NCBI GenBank assembly: GCA_001460835.1
Contig: CYKH01001749.1
Span: forward strand, 3,578 to 34,203
Source of the DNA: Bodo saltans
Lineage: Eukaryota > Euglenozoa > Kinetoplastea > Eubodonida > Bodonidae
Length of the DNA: 30,626 bases
Reading direction: 5' to 3'
The notes under the pieces are model-generated. The model was not told the DNA's origin and searched no databases. It was given only the letters and a program-made list of their open reading frames with translations. A program made the position numbers and the translations under genes. Below are positions 9,201-16,940 of the stretch, piece after piece. Within the stretch, counting starts at the first letter, position 1. Each line of letters begins with the position of its first letter.

Positions 9201-12200
9201 AGCACTCACGGCGTATGCAACTCTTCTTGACACACTCTTGCCAATCTTTTCACTCGATGGACAAGAATCAACATCCGCATCACCGTCGTCATTCCACATC
9301 GCTGCGGCGATGAAGGTGCACCCTGTTGTCGCCGGGAATGATGCGGCGATCACCACTGCATTGCTGCCCCTCTCTATGGTCGAGCCCCTTCTCGTGACGG
9401 TGTCTGAGGGGTGGGATAAAATCCGCCTCGTTGCTGAATCACTTCTTGAACAATTTGTACATCACAATCCTCAGGCCGTTCAGTACCACCTTGCCGCTGA
9501 GATCTCTCTCGTCACCTCGCCGCAGTTCGCCAACATTTTGTTTCCCGTCTCATCTACAACAGAGGACAACGGGTCATCATCGGCAAAGCTGAAGCGTGTC
9601 GTGAAACAGCTTCAGTCTGCACGTTTCAAGGACTGCGAGGGTGTTGTGAGAAAAATTCTTCTTGCCGCTCGTCTCACGAAAGTTCCCCGTGAAACAATTG
9701 CCTCCCACCTTAGTCATCTTACCGCATCCATGATGGCACGATGCACGGAGCTGAAGCACATGGGGACAATGGATGTCTATCGTGCGATCCAAGCACGTCC
9801 TCTCCACGGACCATTGTCGCTATGTGCAGCACTTTTTACCCAAGTGTTGCAGAGTGGGTCACAGAACGAAGGTGCAGGAGCAAGTAGCAACAATGGTGGT
9901 CGACGTGTTCAACGAGCGGCGCCTTCTGACAGTGGTGCTTCCCGCGATCCTCTCGTGGTAGAGCGGACGTTTGCCGCCCTTCAAGTGTGCAGTGAGATTC
10001 TGACTGTGTGTTCTAAGCTCGTGTCCTCTATAGGAGGCGCTGATGAAGACGAAACATCGTCTGGCACAGACCAAGGTCGCATTGATTGCCGTGGTCACGT
10101 GTACCACGTTGCTGCAGTAGCTGGTGAGGAGTCAGACAGCAACGCCGCCGCGTTGATCGCCGACACTGAGGCACTGTCTCGTGTGGTAGTGAACAACAGC
10201 TGGCTCGGCATTCGTGCGGCCACATCCTTTGTCGAACACATTGTCTTAACAGCACCAACGCAAGCGCTCCCCCGTGATGAAATTTCGGACACAGTATCCA
10301 CCTTAATTGACACTCTACTGCGCACAAAGCACAATGGAGTCATGAGCAAGTGCCGCCAAACGTTGAAGTCGATCTGTTCTGCGCTGCTGCGCTCTAAGCA
10401 GTCCACGTATTACTCCATTCCGGCGAACGCGCTGGCCATGCTTCTGGGAGAGTCTGGCGTCACATCCAGCGACGAGGCGCGTGTGCTTCGTCGAAGCCAA
10501 GGCCTTCCTCATGCAATCTTACCACTGCTCGAGTCAGAGGACCCCACCGTTCCTTTCGCTCTCTTTCCGATGACAATGACGTGTCTCTTTTCTGCGATGT
10601 CGCAGGATCCAAGTGCCACGAGTGGATTGGCAGTTGCCCACCGCGTCAACGCGCTTAACGTGCTGAAGTTTATCTTCGACGATAAGATTCTTGGCGGCCG
10701 TGTTGTGCCGTACATCCAGGATGCATTCGTAGGAGCCGCATCAGGGTTTCGCCACGTGCACTGGGCAGTGCGTAACAGCTCACTGATGCTGTTCTCTTCC
10801 GTCCTCCATCGCTTTATCGGTGACCACCCGTCCACCGGTGGAGGCGGCGCGAACACTTCCTTCCATGATGTCGCCTCGCGTATTCCACGAGGCATCGCGT
10901 TTGTCCTCGAGGCACTTGAGTCCGCTGTGATTGAGACGGAGAAGACGAACTTTGTGCAACCAGCGTTGTTCCCGGTTCTTTTGATGTTGTCAATGCTCAC
11001 TCCTGACGCTCCACATGTCACAACTCACGTGGCGGGCAGCAGCGGCACGCGGACAGCAGAGTCTGAGACAGCGCGCGATGACAATGCTCACGCGATGCAA
11101 TTGGTGCAACGCTGTCGCTCTATTCGCAATCTTATGGCCCGAGGGGCCAGTGCCGGTGCCCTGTGTGGCCTCGTGCCTGTTGAGAAACTTTCGAACACCA
11201 TTCATGAACTGGGCCAAGAGATGAAACGTGCGTCGCTCGGTGGAGAAGGTCGCAACGCCCTTCATGGGGCCCTTCTCCACATTCATCGCCTCTTCGGGCA
11301 CTACGTCGGCACAATTCACATTGACGCACCTATCCGCCCGAGCAGCCGTTTCCACCCGACGCTTGCACTGTCTGTCATTGCAGCTACCCTCCGTGCGCTT
11401 TCATTTGCTCGCGAAGAGCTTGTTGTCGCCGCCAAGTGCCCCACCGTTGCGGATGTGTATCTTCGCATCACGTGCGATGTGCTGTACTACAGCTCCATTC
11501 ACGGCATCGTTGTTCAGACAGGAGAGCAAGAGTCATCGGTAGAACTGATGTGCCTGCGGAACACGTTGTCGTGCGCACTGACTGTTTCCCGCCACTTGTG
11601 CGAATCATCCCAGCTCACGCACAGCAACGCTGATGTGGTCGCTAGTAAGTGTCGTGTCGGCCTGTTCATAGCCTTAGTGGGATCCCACGGACGCCCTGTA
11701 GCTGCCGACGACATTGCAGAAGAGCACGTTCAGGTGATTCTACGCACCGAGGCACAAAGGATATCAAACCTTGCTACCATCTCGAACCGATGGAATGCAC
11801 TCCTATGGATCGGTGAAGCTCTTGCCACTCGATGCGGTGTCAACGTTATTGGCGTCACGCCCAACAGGTACCATCGTGACCTGTTCAGTACCGAACAGGC
11901 AGCAAAGACGATCGCTTGGCTCGACACACTGCTCTTAACTCCTCGAACGACTCCCTACCAACACGCTCCCCTGCATCCTGAAAAGTTCAAACACACCATC
12001 GCGGCATCGAATACAGTGGCCACTGGCCCGCTCTCAGCTCTCTTGATTTCCACTGCATCGGCAATTCTTGGAGCTCACAATTCGCAAGAAAGCGTGTCAG
12101 CAGTGCGGAAGTGGAGCATCGCTGCCTTCGAGAATATCACCACTATCTTACAATTTGCTCTTACGTTCCGTGTTTGGGATACCAGCATTCTTTCCCATAC

Positions 12201-13041
12201 CGCATCATCAGGGCCGCATTCTTTGAGTATGTCCACGTCAGAACTTTCGGCATTTGGCGCTCTGTTGTACCACATTTTGGAAACAGTCCCCTACAGCAAC
12301 GCAAAAAGCTTATCCGTTCAGTGCTTGGCGCGTCTACAAAGTGTGACCAGCATCGCAGCGGTGGCATCCGCATCTCAATCGTTTGTGAACGTGGTGAGAT
12401 CTTGTGCATCGTCAGAGATGCCTGCCGTCGCGCGGCACAGCGCTGTCACCGCCGTGGAACAATTTTTGCATTCGAGTCCTACTCTTACCGCGACGCCATC
12501 GACGGTTGCACTCCTGGCCACGCACTTCCGACTGCTCTTCGACGACGAAGAAGCCATTCGACGACACGCCTGTGAGGCGACAACTCGCATCGCGGCCCGA
12601 TTTCAAGGCCAGACGACGACGACATCTGTTGGTGCTCCTCGTGCTTACTGTCAAGTTTCATGCGCGTACGTGCTTCACTCACTGCTTCGTGGACTGCTGC
12701 AACAGTCGAATCACGATGCTACCCTTGTGAAGTTGGTGCACAGCGTGCTACTTGAGAATTGTGACGTCGAGCCACAACAACAAACCATCGCTGCAAGTGA
12801 AGGGAATCAGACACAACCTACTGGTGCTGATGTTACTGTAACCGATGATGTGGAGGTGGATGAAGATGACGATGAAGAGGTGTTATTCGAACGTGAAGCG
12901 GCAAACATGTTCGAGGAGGAGTTGGCGATGCAGCAATGGTACTCGCTGATTGCATCAACGACAACAACGTCGACGACATCCGCAAAGCTTTTTTTCGAGA
13001 CGCTCGCCCAAGTGAATGCGACCGCGTTCTTTGCGCTTTGA
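6214..13041 (+). CDS. THADA: THADA/Trm732-like armadillo-repeat protein (tRNA 2'-O-methylation partner)
   Basis: This 2275-residue protein is almost entirely alpha-helical. The diagnostic block is the DUF2428 region at about residues 1426-1530: it starts RRSQGLPHAILPLL, continues with ALNVLKFIFDD, and ends with HWAVRNSSLMLFSSVL, matching THADA and yeast Trm732. In yeast, Trm732 partners the methyltransferase Trm7 (human FTSJ1) to 2'-O-methylate position 32 of the tRNA anticodon loop; a similar role here is inference. The protein is longer than human THADA (about 1950 residues) and yeast Trm732 (about 1420), partly through low-complexity loops encoded by CAA and ATC runs (around residues 400 and 794). 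A strongly acidic patch near residue 2210 (DDVEVDEDDDEEV) precedes the C-terminus. The start is the first ATG after AG at 6199-6200. The frame is uninterrupted. Confidence 0.88.
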   Translation: MTNTEVDFAAERRQLRRPDGSTITLPPQLQDRLETCVQLLRNASEGEHSSSLALSLILDEIVSATSADVHIKKISQLSPHLQALSSSNASTAMAAIARYFVFSWLLDCRVRYAHKALIGIARTFFFSNVHDSPFNLLIEELFTLDIIRASKEMIVACRTAPTLNAETLSSHRDAFVHLMNCMDSITVTLVPVYRSVFERCFAATLPLLGESVNWALNSALVNAASTAPTTTSTNNNNKRSRSPDREEGREDTAPSGGSNATTVVLARVFGEDVDLLRFFVRVTATHVHKFMQLPHCVAPLFDESSSSTIESQDGLTGVLCGAARMLSTPMLPKDVLNAAGLLVASTLTLRSLNIAVIRSACEAACAHRVNPLSEGGSVTAYNWWRQHSRAALLSLVSTATTTTTGVAVHDGGAAHLFTEDLAALFSQFSNIGRFAFFKGLLSHCQAPIQGSMETLPMLLLSDDNEHQQHASSINIVHDVIAANAVSYTTEVQEPDVRFMAIQTLDHVVRHIAGVLKCIAAEATRVAAAGSTLNDSLKRSFTQVCCASPKLRTTVQATVGMIMALWDDPTQQVSGPLYDTYRIVLSINEGIAACRTALGVAVASNDETDAHLVLSPVEALQQVLATQNDRRGKYHALLALVDVLPLEALLSHGTSAMSADADDSSKMREASRIREFCAPLIAGSCNSKISSVCGEVLAAIAKKSIDTWNAEDATTTAFDASRHKDLVEFWRVAFMLPIVEAAAGGAASFRGLNVSSTQAVSNVIAHMMVPLLKRWPTLSLDVALQCVVERASQTSSSSSSEGGSNWTQVAIEALFRARTCFIDTCAVVQPSNTTIYPLVSEALQSYDYELRMTAFGIAALSLRGAEPVTPWQCVLVERFILLNLHQGGDSTARGAFLQNIGKWIRRLSDSITSSKTRTGIPADPKKQKQMRKAGAQAPTAEQAQAIEAGFQVYVHTVYDHVTRLVALFAAHSGATTVTTADGASDNTQSLSLERRFAALTAYATLLDTLLPIFSLDGQESTSASPSSFHIAAAMKVHPVVAGNDAAITTALLPLSMVEPLLVTVSEGWDKIRLVAESLLEQFVHHNPQAVQYHLAAEISLVTSPQFANILFPVSSTTEDNGSSSAKLKRVVKQLQSARFKDCEGVVRKILLAARLTKVPRETIASHLSHLTASMMARCTELKHMGTMDVYRAIQARPLHGPLSLCAALFTQVLQSGSQNEGAGASSNNGGRRVQRAAPSDSGASRDPLVVERTFAALQVCSEILTVCSKLVSSIGGADEDETSSGTDQGRIDCRGHVYHVAAVAGEESDSNAAALIADTEALSRVVVNNSWLGIRAATSFVEHIVLTAPTQALPRDEISDTVSTLIDTLLRTKHNGVMSKCRQTLKSICSALLRSKQSTYYSIPANALAMLLGESGVTSSDEARVLRRSQGLPHAILPLLESEDPTVPFALFPMTMTCLFSAMSQDPSATSGLAVAHRVNALNVLKFIFDDKILGGRVVPYIQDAFVGAASGFRHVHWAVRNSSLMLFSSVLHRFIGDHPSTGGGGANTSFHDVASRIPRGIAFVLEALESAVIETEKTNFVQPALFPVLLMLSMLTPDAPHVTTHVAGSSGTRTAESETARDDNAHAMQLVQRCRSIRNLMARGASAGALCGLVPVEKLSNTIHELGQEMKRASLGGEGRNALHGALLHIHRLFGHYVGTIHIDAPIRPSSRFHPTLALSVIAATLRALSFAREELVVAAKCPTVADVYLRITCDVLYYSSIHGIVVQTGEQESSVELMCLRNTLSCALTVSRHLCESSQLTHSNADVVASKCRVGLFIALVGSHGRPVAADDIAEEHVQVILRTEAQRISNLATISNRWNALLWIGEALATRCGVNVIGVTPNRYHRDLFSTEQAAKTIAWLDTLLLTPRTTPYQHAPLHPEKFKHTIAASNTVATGPLSALLISTASAILGAHNSQESVSAVRKWSIAAFENITTILQFALTFRVWDTSILSHTASSGPHSLSMSTSELSAFGALLYHILETVPYSNAKSLSVQCLARLQSVTSIAAVASASQSFVNVVRSCASSEMPAVARHSAVTAVEQFLHSSPTLTATPSTVALLATHFRLLFDDEEAIRRHACEATTRIAARFQGQTTTTSVGAPRAYCQVSCAYVLHSLLRGLLQQSNHDATLVKLVHSVLLENCDVEPQQQTIAASEGNQTQPTGADVTVTDDVEVDEDDDEEVLFEREAANMFEEELAMQQWYSLIASTTTTSTTSAKLFFETLAQVNATAFFAL

Positions 13042-13121
13042 GAAGGAAAACACTACGAGATGAGAATAATAAGCAACACACAACAAGGCGATTAAATGTT
13101 TGCACAGTATTCAACACGTGT

Positions 13122-13192
13122 ATTCTATTGTTTGCTTTCTTTGGTTGCTCTTGAATGTTCCCTTTGTTGTTTTCAACTTATTTCCCCCGAAG
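13122..13192 (+). promoter_or_regulatory. Predicted trans-splice acceptor for the GGPP synthase gene
   Basis: A long pyrimidine-rich stretch at 13122-13188 (ending tttcccccg) leads to AG at 13191-13192. No ATG occurs between this AG and 13296, which supports the chosen start. Confidence 0.55.
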
Positions 13193-13295
13193 AGCTTCTA
13201 CCTTACATTCATATTGGCCGACATTTGGTGTCATCATCAAAGCTCACCCATAATCAAAACAGCGTCCGCGAAGCACATCATTAGCATCCTACACT

Positions 13296-14845
13296 ATGCT
13301 TCCTCGACAGGAAAGTTCTCGTCTGGTTGCGCCCCCTCCCATTGGGCAGCTTCTGGCGGATGATATCATGGCGCCTTTCCGCCACGTCGCGGCATTGGAG
13401 TCCAAACAGTTTCGTGGAGCACTAGTCGACGCGTTCGACGAGTGGCTGCACCTCCCACCAAGCGCTGCTGGTGAAGTCAAGGCTGTCGTGGAAATGCTCC
13501 ACAACGCATCGTTGATTGTGGACGACATTGAGGACAGCAGTAACCTCAGGCGCGGCGCTCGGGCAGCGCACCGAGTGTATGGGATGCCGTTGGCTCTCAA
13601 TGCAGCGAATACAGCGTACTTTGTGGCTCTCTCTCGACTCATGGGTGCATCGAGTGTTGTGACCACGGAGCTAGAGACAACAACGCAATCCTCCCGAGAG
13701 GACGATGATGCGCAGCGGCCCAAGCTTCATTCGTGGACGGATTGGGTGCGACGTTTAGATTTTTCCTTTGATGTGATTGCGGAGAATCATTTTTCCTTTG
13801 ATGTGATTGCGGAGCACTACCATCATGCAGCATCCTCCGGCACCAGCGCCACATCTTCATCGTTAACTCTAAAATTGTGTGAGATCTTCAGCCACGAGAT
13901 GATTGAGCTTCATCATGGCCAGGGGTTGGATATCTACTGGAGAGACATGGTGCAATGCCCAACCTTAGAGGAGTACGACGAAATGGTGCTGAAGAAAACA
14001 GGAGGGCTGTTCCGACTCGCGATTCGGTTTATGATTGCGCTTAGCCCTCTGCCAGCATGCATGAAGGAGGGGGAGGAGGATGCAAGTGACAGCAAGGCTG
14101 ATCATGTGAGGAAGGTGGGAGAGTTATTCGCCGCGTTGATTCCACTCGTGAATGACATTGGTGTATTCTTCCAAACACTGGATGACTATCTCAACGTGTG
14201 CAACGAGGACTACCACAAGAATAAGTCATACTGCGAAGATTTGACGGAAGGAAAGTTTTCGTACCCAGTCATTCACTGCCTTCATCATCAAGCGACCCGT
14301 GGTGATAAGACGCTCATGCACATACTTCGTCAGAGGCCGACGGACCACGAGGTCAAACGCTACTGCGTGGACATGATGCGCCAGGCTGGGAGTTTGGAAG
14401 CGTGCAAGCAACGAATCAATGTTCTTCACGCATCGATCATGAATCGCATTCAAGGGATTCATTACCGAGTGTCTACACTTTACGAAAATTCAGAAATGCC
14501 GCCTGCTGNNNNNNNNNNNNNNNNNNNNNNNNNNNNNNNNNNNNNNNNNNNNNNNNNNNNNNNNNNNNNNNNNNNNNNNNNNNNNNNNNNNNNNNNNNNN
14601 NNNNNNNNNNNNNNNNNNNNNNNNNNNNNNNNNNNNNNNNNNNNNNNNNNNNNNNNNNNNNNNNNNNNNNNNNNNNNNNNNNNNNNNNNNNNNNNNNNNN
14701 NNNNNNNNNNNNNNNNNNNNNNNNNNNNNNNNNNNNNNNNNNNNNNNNNNNNNNNNNNNNNNNNNNNNNNNNNNNNNNNNNNNNNNNNNNNNNNNNNNNN
14801 NNNNNNNNGATTGCGTGCATTGATAGAATGATGAAAATGGTTTGA
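13296..14845 (+). CDS. GGPS1: Geranylgeranyl diphosphate synthase, type III (interrupted by assembly gap)
   Basis: This trans-isoprenyl diphosphate synthase condenses farnesyl or smaller allylic diphosphates with IPP to give GGPP for protein prenylation and quinone side chains. The first aspartate-rich motif is DDIED at residues 76-80, in HNASLIVDDIEDSSNLRRG, and the second is DDYLN at 296-300. SKQFR near the N-terminus and GKFSYP after the second motif also fit the GGPS1/Bts1 (type III) group. The usual FQIRDDY reads FQTLDDY. Between the YFVAL and GQGLDIYWRD blocks lies an insertion of about 65 residues containing a near-exact 30-bp duplication. A 300-N gap begins at 14509 after codon 404. 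The last codons, ACIDRMMKMV and stop at 14843-14845, are my inference for the C-terminus; they are in a different frame across the gap, which fits a gap of estimated size. Confidence 0.88.
13759..13818 (+). repeat. Near-exact 30-bp tandem duplication inside GGPP synthase
   Basis: Bases 13759-13784 and 13789-13814 are identical over 26 bp with a 30-bp period; the last four bases of the two units differ. The reading frame is kept, so the protein reads FSFDVIAENH then FSFDVIAEHY. It lies in a lineage-specific insertion, away from the catalytic motifs. Confidence 0.95.
14509..14808. other. Assembly gap of 300 N
   Basis: Exactly 300 undetermined bases interrupt the 3' end of the GGPP synthase gene. 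The round number suggests a nominal or estimated size. Frames cannot be carried across it. Confidence 1.
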
Positions 14846-14888
14846 TTGTGTGTGCCCTGTGGACCCATCGGGGGGCGTCAGCTGCAAG

Positions 14889-14978
14889 TTTTGTTTTTTC
14901 TTTGTTTTTGTTGCGGTTGCCCTTGCTTGGATCTTGCATCACCCTTCACGTTGTTGCCTTTCCGAATTTTACGATAAG
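14889..14978 (+). promoter_or_regulatory. Predicted trans-splice acceptor region for 6PGDH
   Basis: A strong pyrimidine tract at 14889-14926, and a weaker one at 14941-14970, precede AG at 14977-14978. No ATG lies between that AG and 15086. A second possible tract and AG occurs at about 14990-15040 and would lead to the same start codon. Confidence 0.45.
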
Positions 14979-15085
14979 TGTGTGCATTCTCGTTTCTTCC
15001 CTCGTCGCCCTATCAACACTTATTAAAACATTTAATAAAGAAGAAGGGCCGCCTTTCTAACAAAACATATTCGGAGGAGAAAAAA

Positions 15086-16519
15086 ATGTCGTACGATTGT
15101 GGTATTGTCGGCCTCGGTGTCATGGGCGCTAATTTGGCCCTGAACATCGCCGAGAAAGGATTCCGTGTTGCTGTCTTCAACCGCACGTTCGCCACGTCCG
15201 AAGCGTTTATTGAGAAGAACAAAGCAGCTCCCTTTGCTGCGAACCTTGCTGCGTTTCCCACCATTGAAGCATTCGTTGCCTCTTTGATCAAGCCCCGCAA
15301 GGTGTTCATTCTCGTCCAGGCAGGAGGCCCCACCGATAGCACCATCCAGCAGCTTCGCAAGGCCATGGAGGCCAATGATGTGATTGTGGATACCGGAAAC
15401 GCGCACTTCAAGGACCAGGCTCGTCGTGCCGAGGAGCTGGAGGCCGCTGGCCTTCGTTTCTTGGGAATGGGTATCTCAGGTGGTGAGGAGGGTGCACGCA
15501 AGGGCCCTGCATTTTTCCCCGGAGGCACGCTGAGCGTGTGGGAGGAGATTCGTCCAATCATCGAGGCGGCATCTGCCAAGGCGGACGATGGCCGTCCATG
15601 CGTCACCATGAACGGCAGCGGCGGTGCGGGCAGCTGCGTCAAGATGTACCACAACGCTGGTGAGTACGCCATCCTTCAGATCTGGGGTGAGGTGTTCGAT
15701 GTCCTGCGTGCCTACGGAATGGACAACGAGACGATTGCACGAACCCTTGAGGGGTGGAAGGCCCGCGGCTTCCTCGCTTCGTACATGCTCGATATTTCTA
15801 TCGAGGCCGCCAAGGCCAAGGAGGCTGACGGTGGCTACTTGACGGAGCGTGTCAAGGACCGCATTGGTAGCAAGGGCACCGGCCTCTGGTCTGTGCAGGA
15901 GGCTCTCGAGGTTGGCGTCCCCGCACCCAGCCTGGGCGCCGCTGTGTACTCTCGCCAGCTGACCATGTACAAGAGCGAGCGTGAGACAAACGCCGCTCAG
16001 GTCGCTCTTACCGCTGCCCCCAAGGCTAGCAGCATCACTGACCCCAACGCCCCTGAGGTGGAAGATCTGTACCAGGCCACTCTCATTAGCATTATCGCTT
16101 GCTACGCCCAAATGTTCCAGTGCCTCCGCGAGCTGGACAACGTCTACAAGTTCGGCCTCAACCTCCCCGCCACAATCGCCACCTTCCGTGCTGGCTGCAT
16201 CTTGAAGGGATACCTGTTGAAGCCAATGACAGTTGCTTTTGAGCAGAACCCCAACCTGTCCAACTTGATGGTCGCCTTCTCGAAAGAAATCAGCGAGGGC
16301 ATCAATGGATACCGACGAAGCCTCGGCAAGATCACCGTCGAAACCTCTGTTGCCGTACCCGTTCTGTCGGCCTCTTTGGTGTACGTGAACGCGATGTTCA
16401 GCAGCACTCTGCGTTACGGGCAACTTGTGTCTCTGCAGCGCGATGTGTTTGGCCGCCACGGATTTGAGCGACTCGACCGTGAGGGCAAGGACAGCTTCCA
16501 GTGGCCCGAGCTCCAGTAA
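15086..16519 (+). CDS. PGD: 6-phosphogluconate dehydrogenase, decarboxylating
   Basis: This 477-residue enzyme converts 6-phosphogluconate to ribulose 5-phosphate and CO2 with NADP+ reduction, in the oxidative pentose phosphate pathway. The N-terminal Rossmann motif GLGVMG is at 9-14, and N32-R33-T34 is the usual NADP phosphate-binding spot. GISGGEEGARKGP and the catalytic block K186-M-Y-H189-N190-A-G-E193 are present. The C-terminus RDVFGRHGFERLDREGK closes the substrate pocket of the partner subunit. The wording is very close to the trypanosome enzyme. The length is normal and the frame intact. The start at 15086 is the first ATG after the predicted acceptor and gives the conserved N-terminus; the open frame to its left is not ATG-started. 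Codons are strongly biased to G/C-ending forms, as in the ribosomal protein gene at the right end, which suggests high expression. Confidence 0.97.
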   Translation: MSYDCGIVGLGVMGANLALNIAEKGFRVAVFNRTFATSEAFIEKNKAAPFAANLAAFPTIEAFVASLIKPRKVFILVQAGGPTDSTIQQLRKAMEANDVIVDTGNAHFKDQARRAEELEAAGLRFLGMGISGGEEGARKGPAFFPGGTLSVWEEIRPIIEAASAKADDGRPCVTMNGSGGAGSCVKMYHNAGEYAILQIWGEVFDVLRAYGMDNETIARTLEGWKARGFLASYMLDISIEAAKAKEADGGYLTERVKDRIGSKGTGLWSVQEALEVGVPAPSLGAAVYSRQLTMYKSERETNAAQVALTAAPKASSITDPNAPEVEDLYQATLISIIACYAQMFQCLRELDNVYKFGLNLPATIATFRAGCILKGYLLKPMTVAFEQNPNLSNLMVAFSKEISEGINGYRRSLGKITVETSVAVPVLSASLVYVNAMFSSTLRYGQLVSLQRDVFGRHGFERLDREGKDSFQWPELQ

Positions 16520-16616
16520 AATCAGGCAGCTCGGCAACTCGTAACACAAACACAAAACAACGAGAGTGTGCGTGAAACATTGAGCGACTTTATCAAATAT
16601 CTTGCCAAACAACAAT

Positions 16617-16652
16617 CCAATCATCGACGTGAACAAAGAGCGCGATGATTGG
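16617..16652 (+). promoter_or_regulatory. Perfect 10-bp stem-loop in the 6PGDH 3' UTR
   Basis: The arms ccaatcatcg (16617-16626) and cgatgattgg (16643-16652) are exact complements around a 16-nt loop. Allowing one bulged T, three further pairs (caa at 16613-16615 with ttg at 16653-16655) extend the stem. Such a stem is longer than expected by chance in a spacer this short. Its function is unknown. Confidence 0.7.
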
Positions 16653-16798
16653 TTGAAGAAAAGAAGAAGCACCTTTATCTTGGGCGACTGCTGTTTGATG
16701 GCGACCTGCGTCGAATAAGAACCAGAGATTGAGCGAAATGAAAGTTTTCTTTTTTTTGCAATTGTTTTGCAAGAAATCAATTTAAGCAGTTATCCGCG

Positions 16799-16847
16799 AA
16801 TTTCTGCTTTTTGTCATTTCTACTTTGGGGGAAAAACATTCGCAAAG
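16799..16847 (+). promoter_or_regulatory. Predicted trans-splice acceptor for the second carrier
   Basis: The tract aatttctgctttttgtcatt (from 16799) and its continuation run to 16827. The first AG is at 16846-16847. There is no ATG between it and 16941. Confidence 0.5.
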
Positions 16848-16940
16848 TGGAGCCGATCTTCACGTAGCGAGAGAGGAAACACAGATCAGATTCGAACAAA
16901 GTCAATTTCACGTGGACACTCACACACCAAAGATAGCGAT

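Larger units (their letters stand above)
16520..16940 (+). other. Spacer after 6PGDH (3' UTR and next 5' UTR)
   Basis: This spacer of about 420 bases holds a perfect 10-bp stem-loop at 16617-16652 and the acceptor signal for the next carrier near 16847. The long open frame on the opposite strand (15476-16780) is the shadow of 6PGDH extended into its UTR. No other gene is visible. Confidence 0.55.

Noticed and set aside
13096-13284. 62-codon ORF between the THADA-like and GGPP synthase genes
   Set aside because: It spans the pyrimidine tract of the next gene and has no acceptor of its own.
15476-16780. 434-codon open frame on the minus strand opposite 6PGDH
   Set aside because: It is the antisense shadow of a highly codon-biased gene; the product resembles nothing and all neighbours are on +.
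16880-16905. Minus-strand B-box-like string (gttcgaatc) suggesting a tRNA gene
   Set aside because: The flanking bases do not form a T-stem and no A box or acceptor stem is found.
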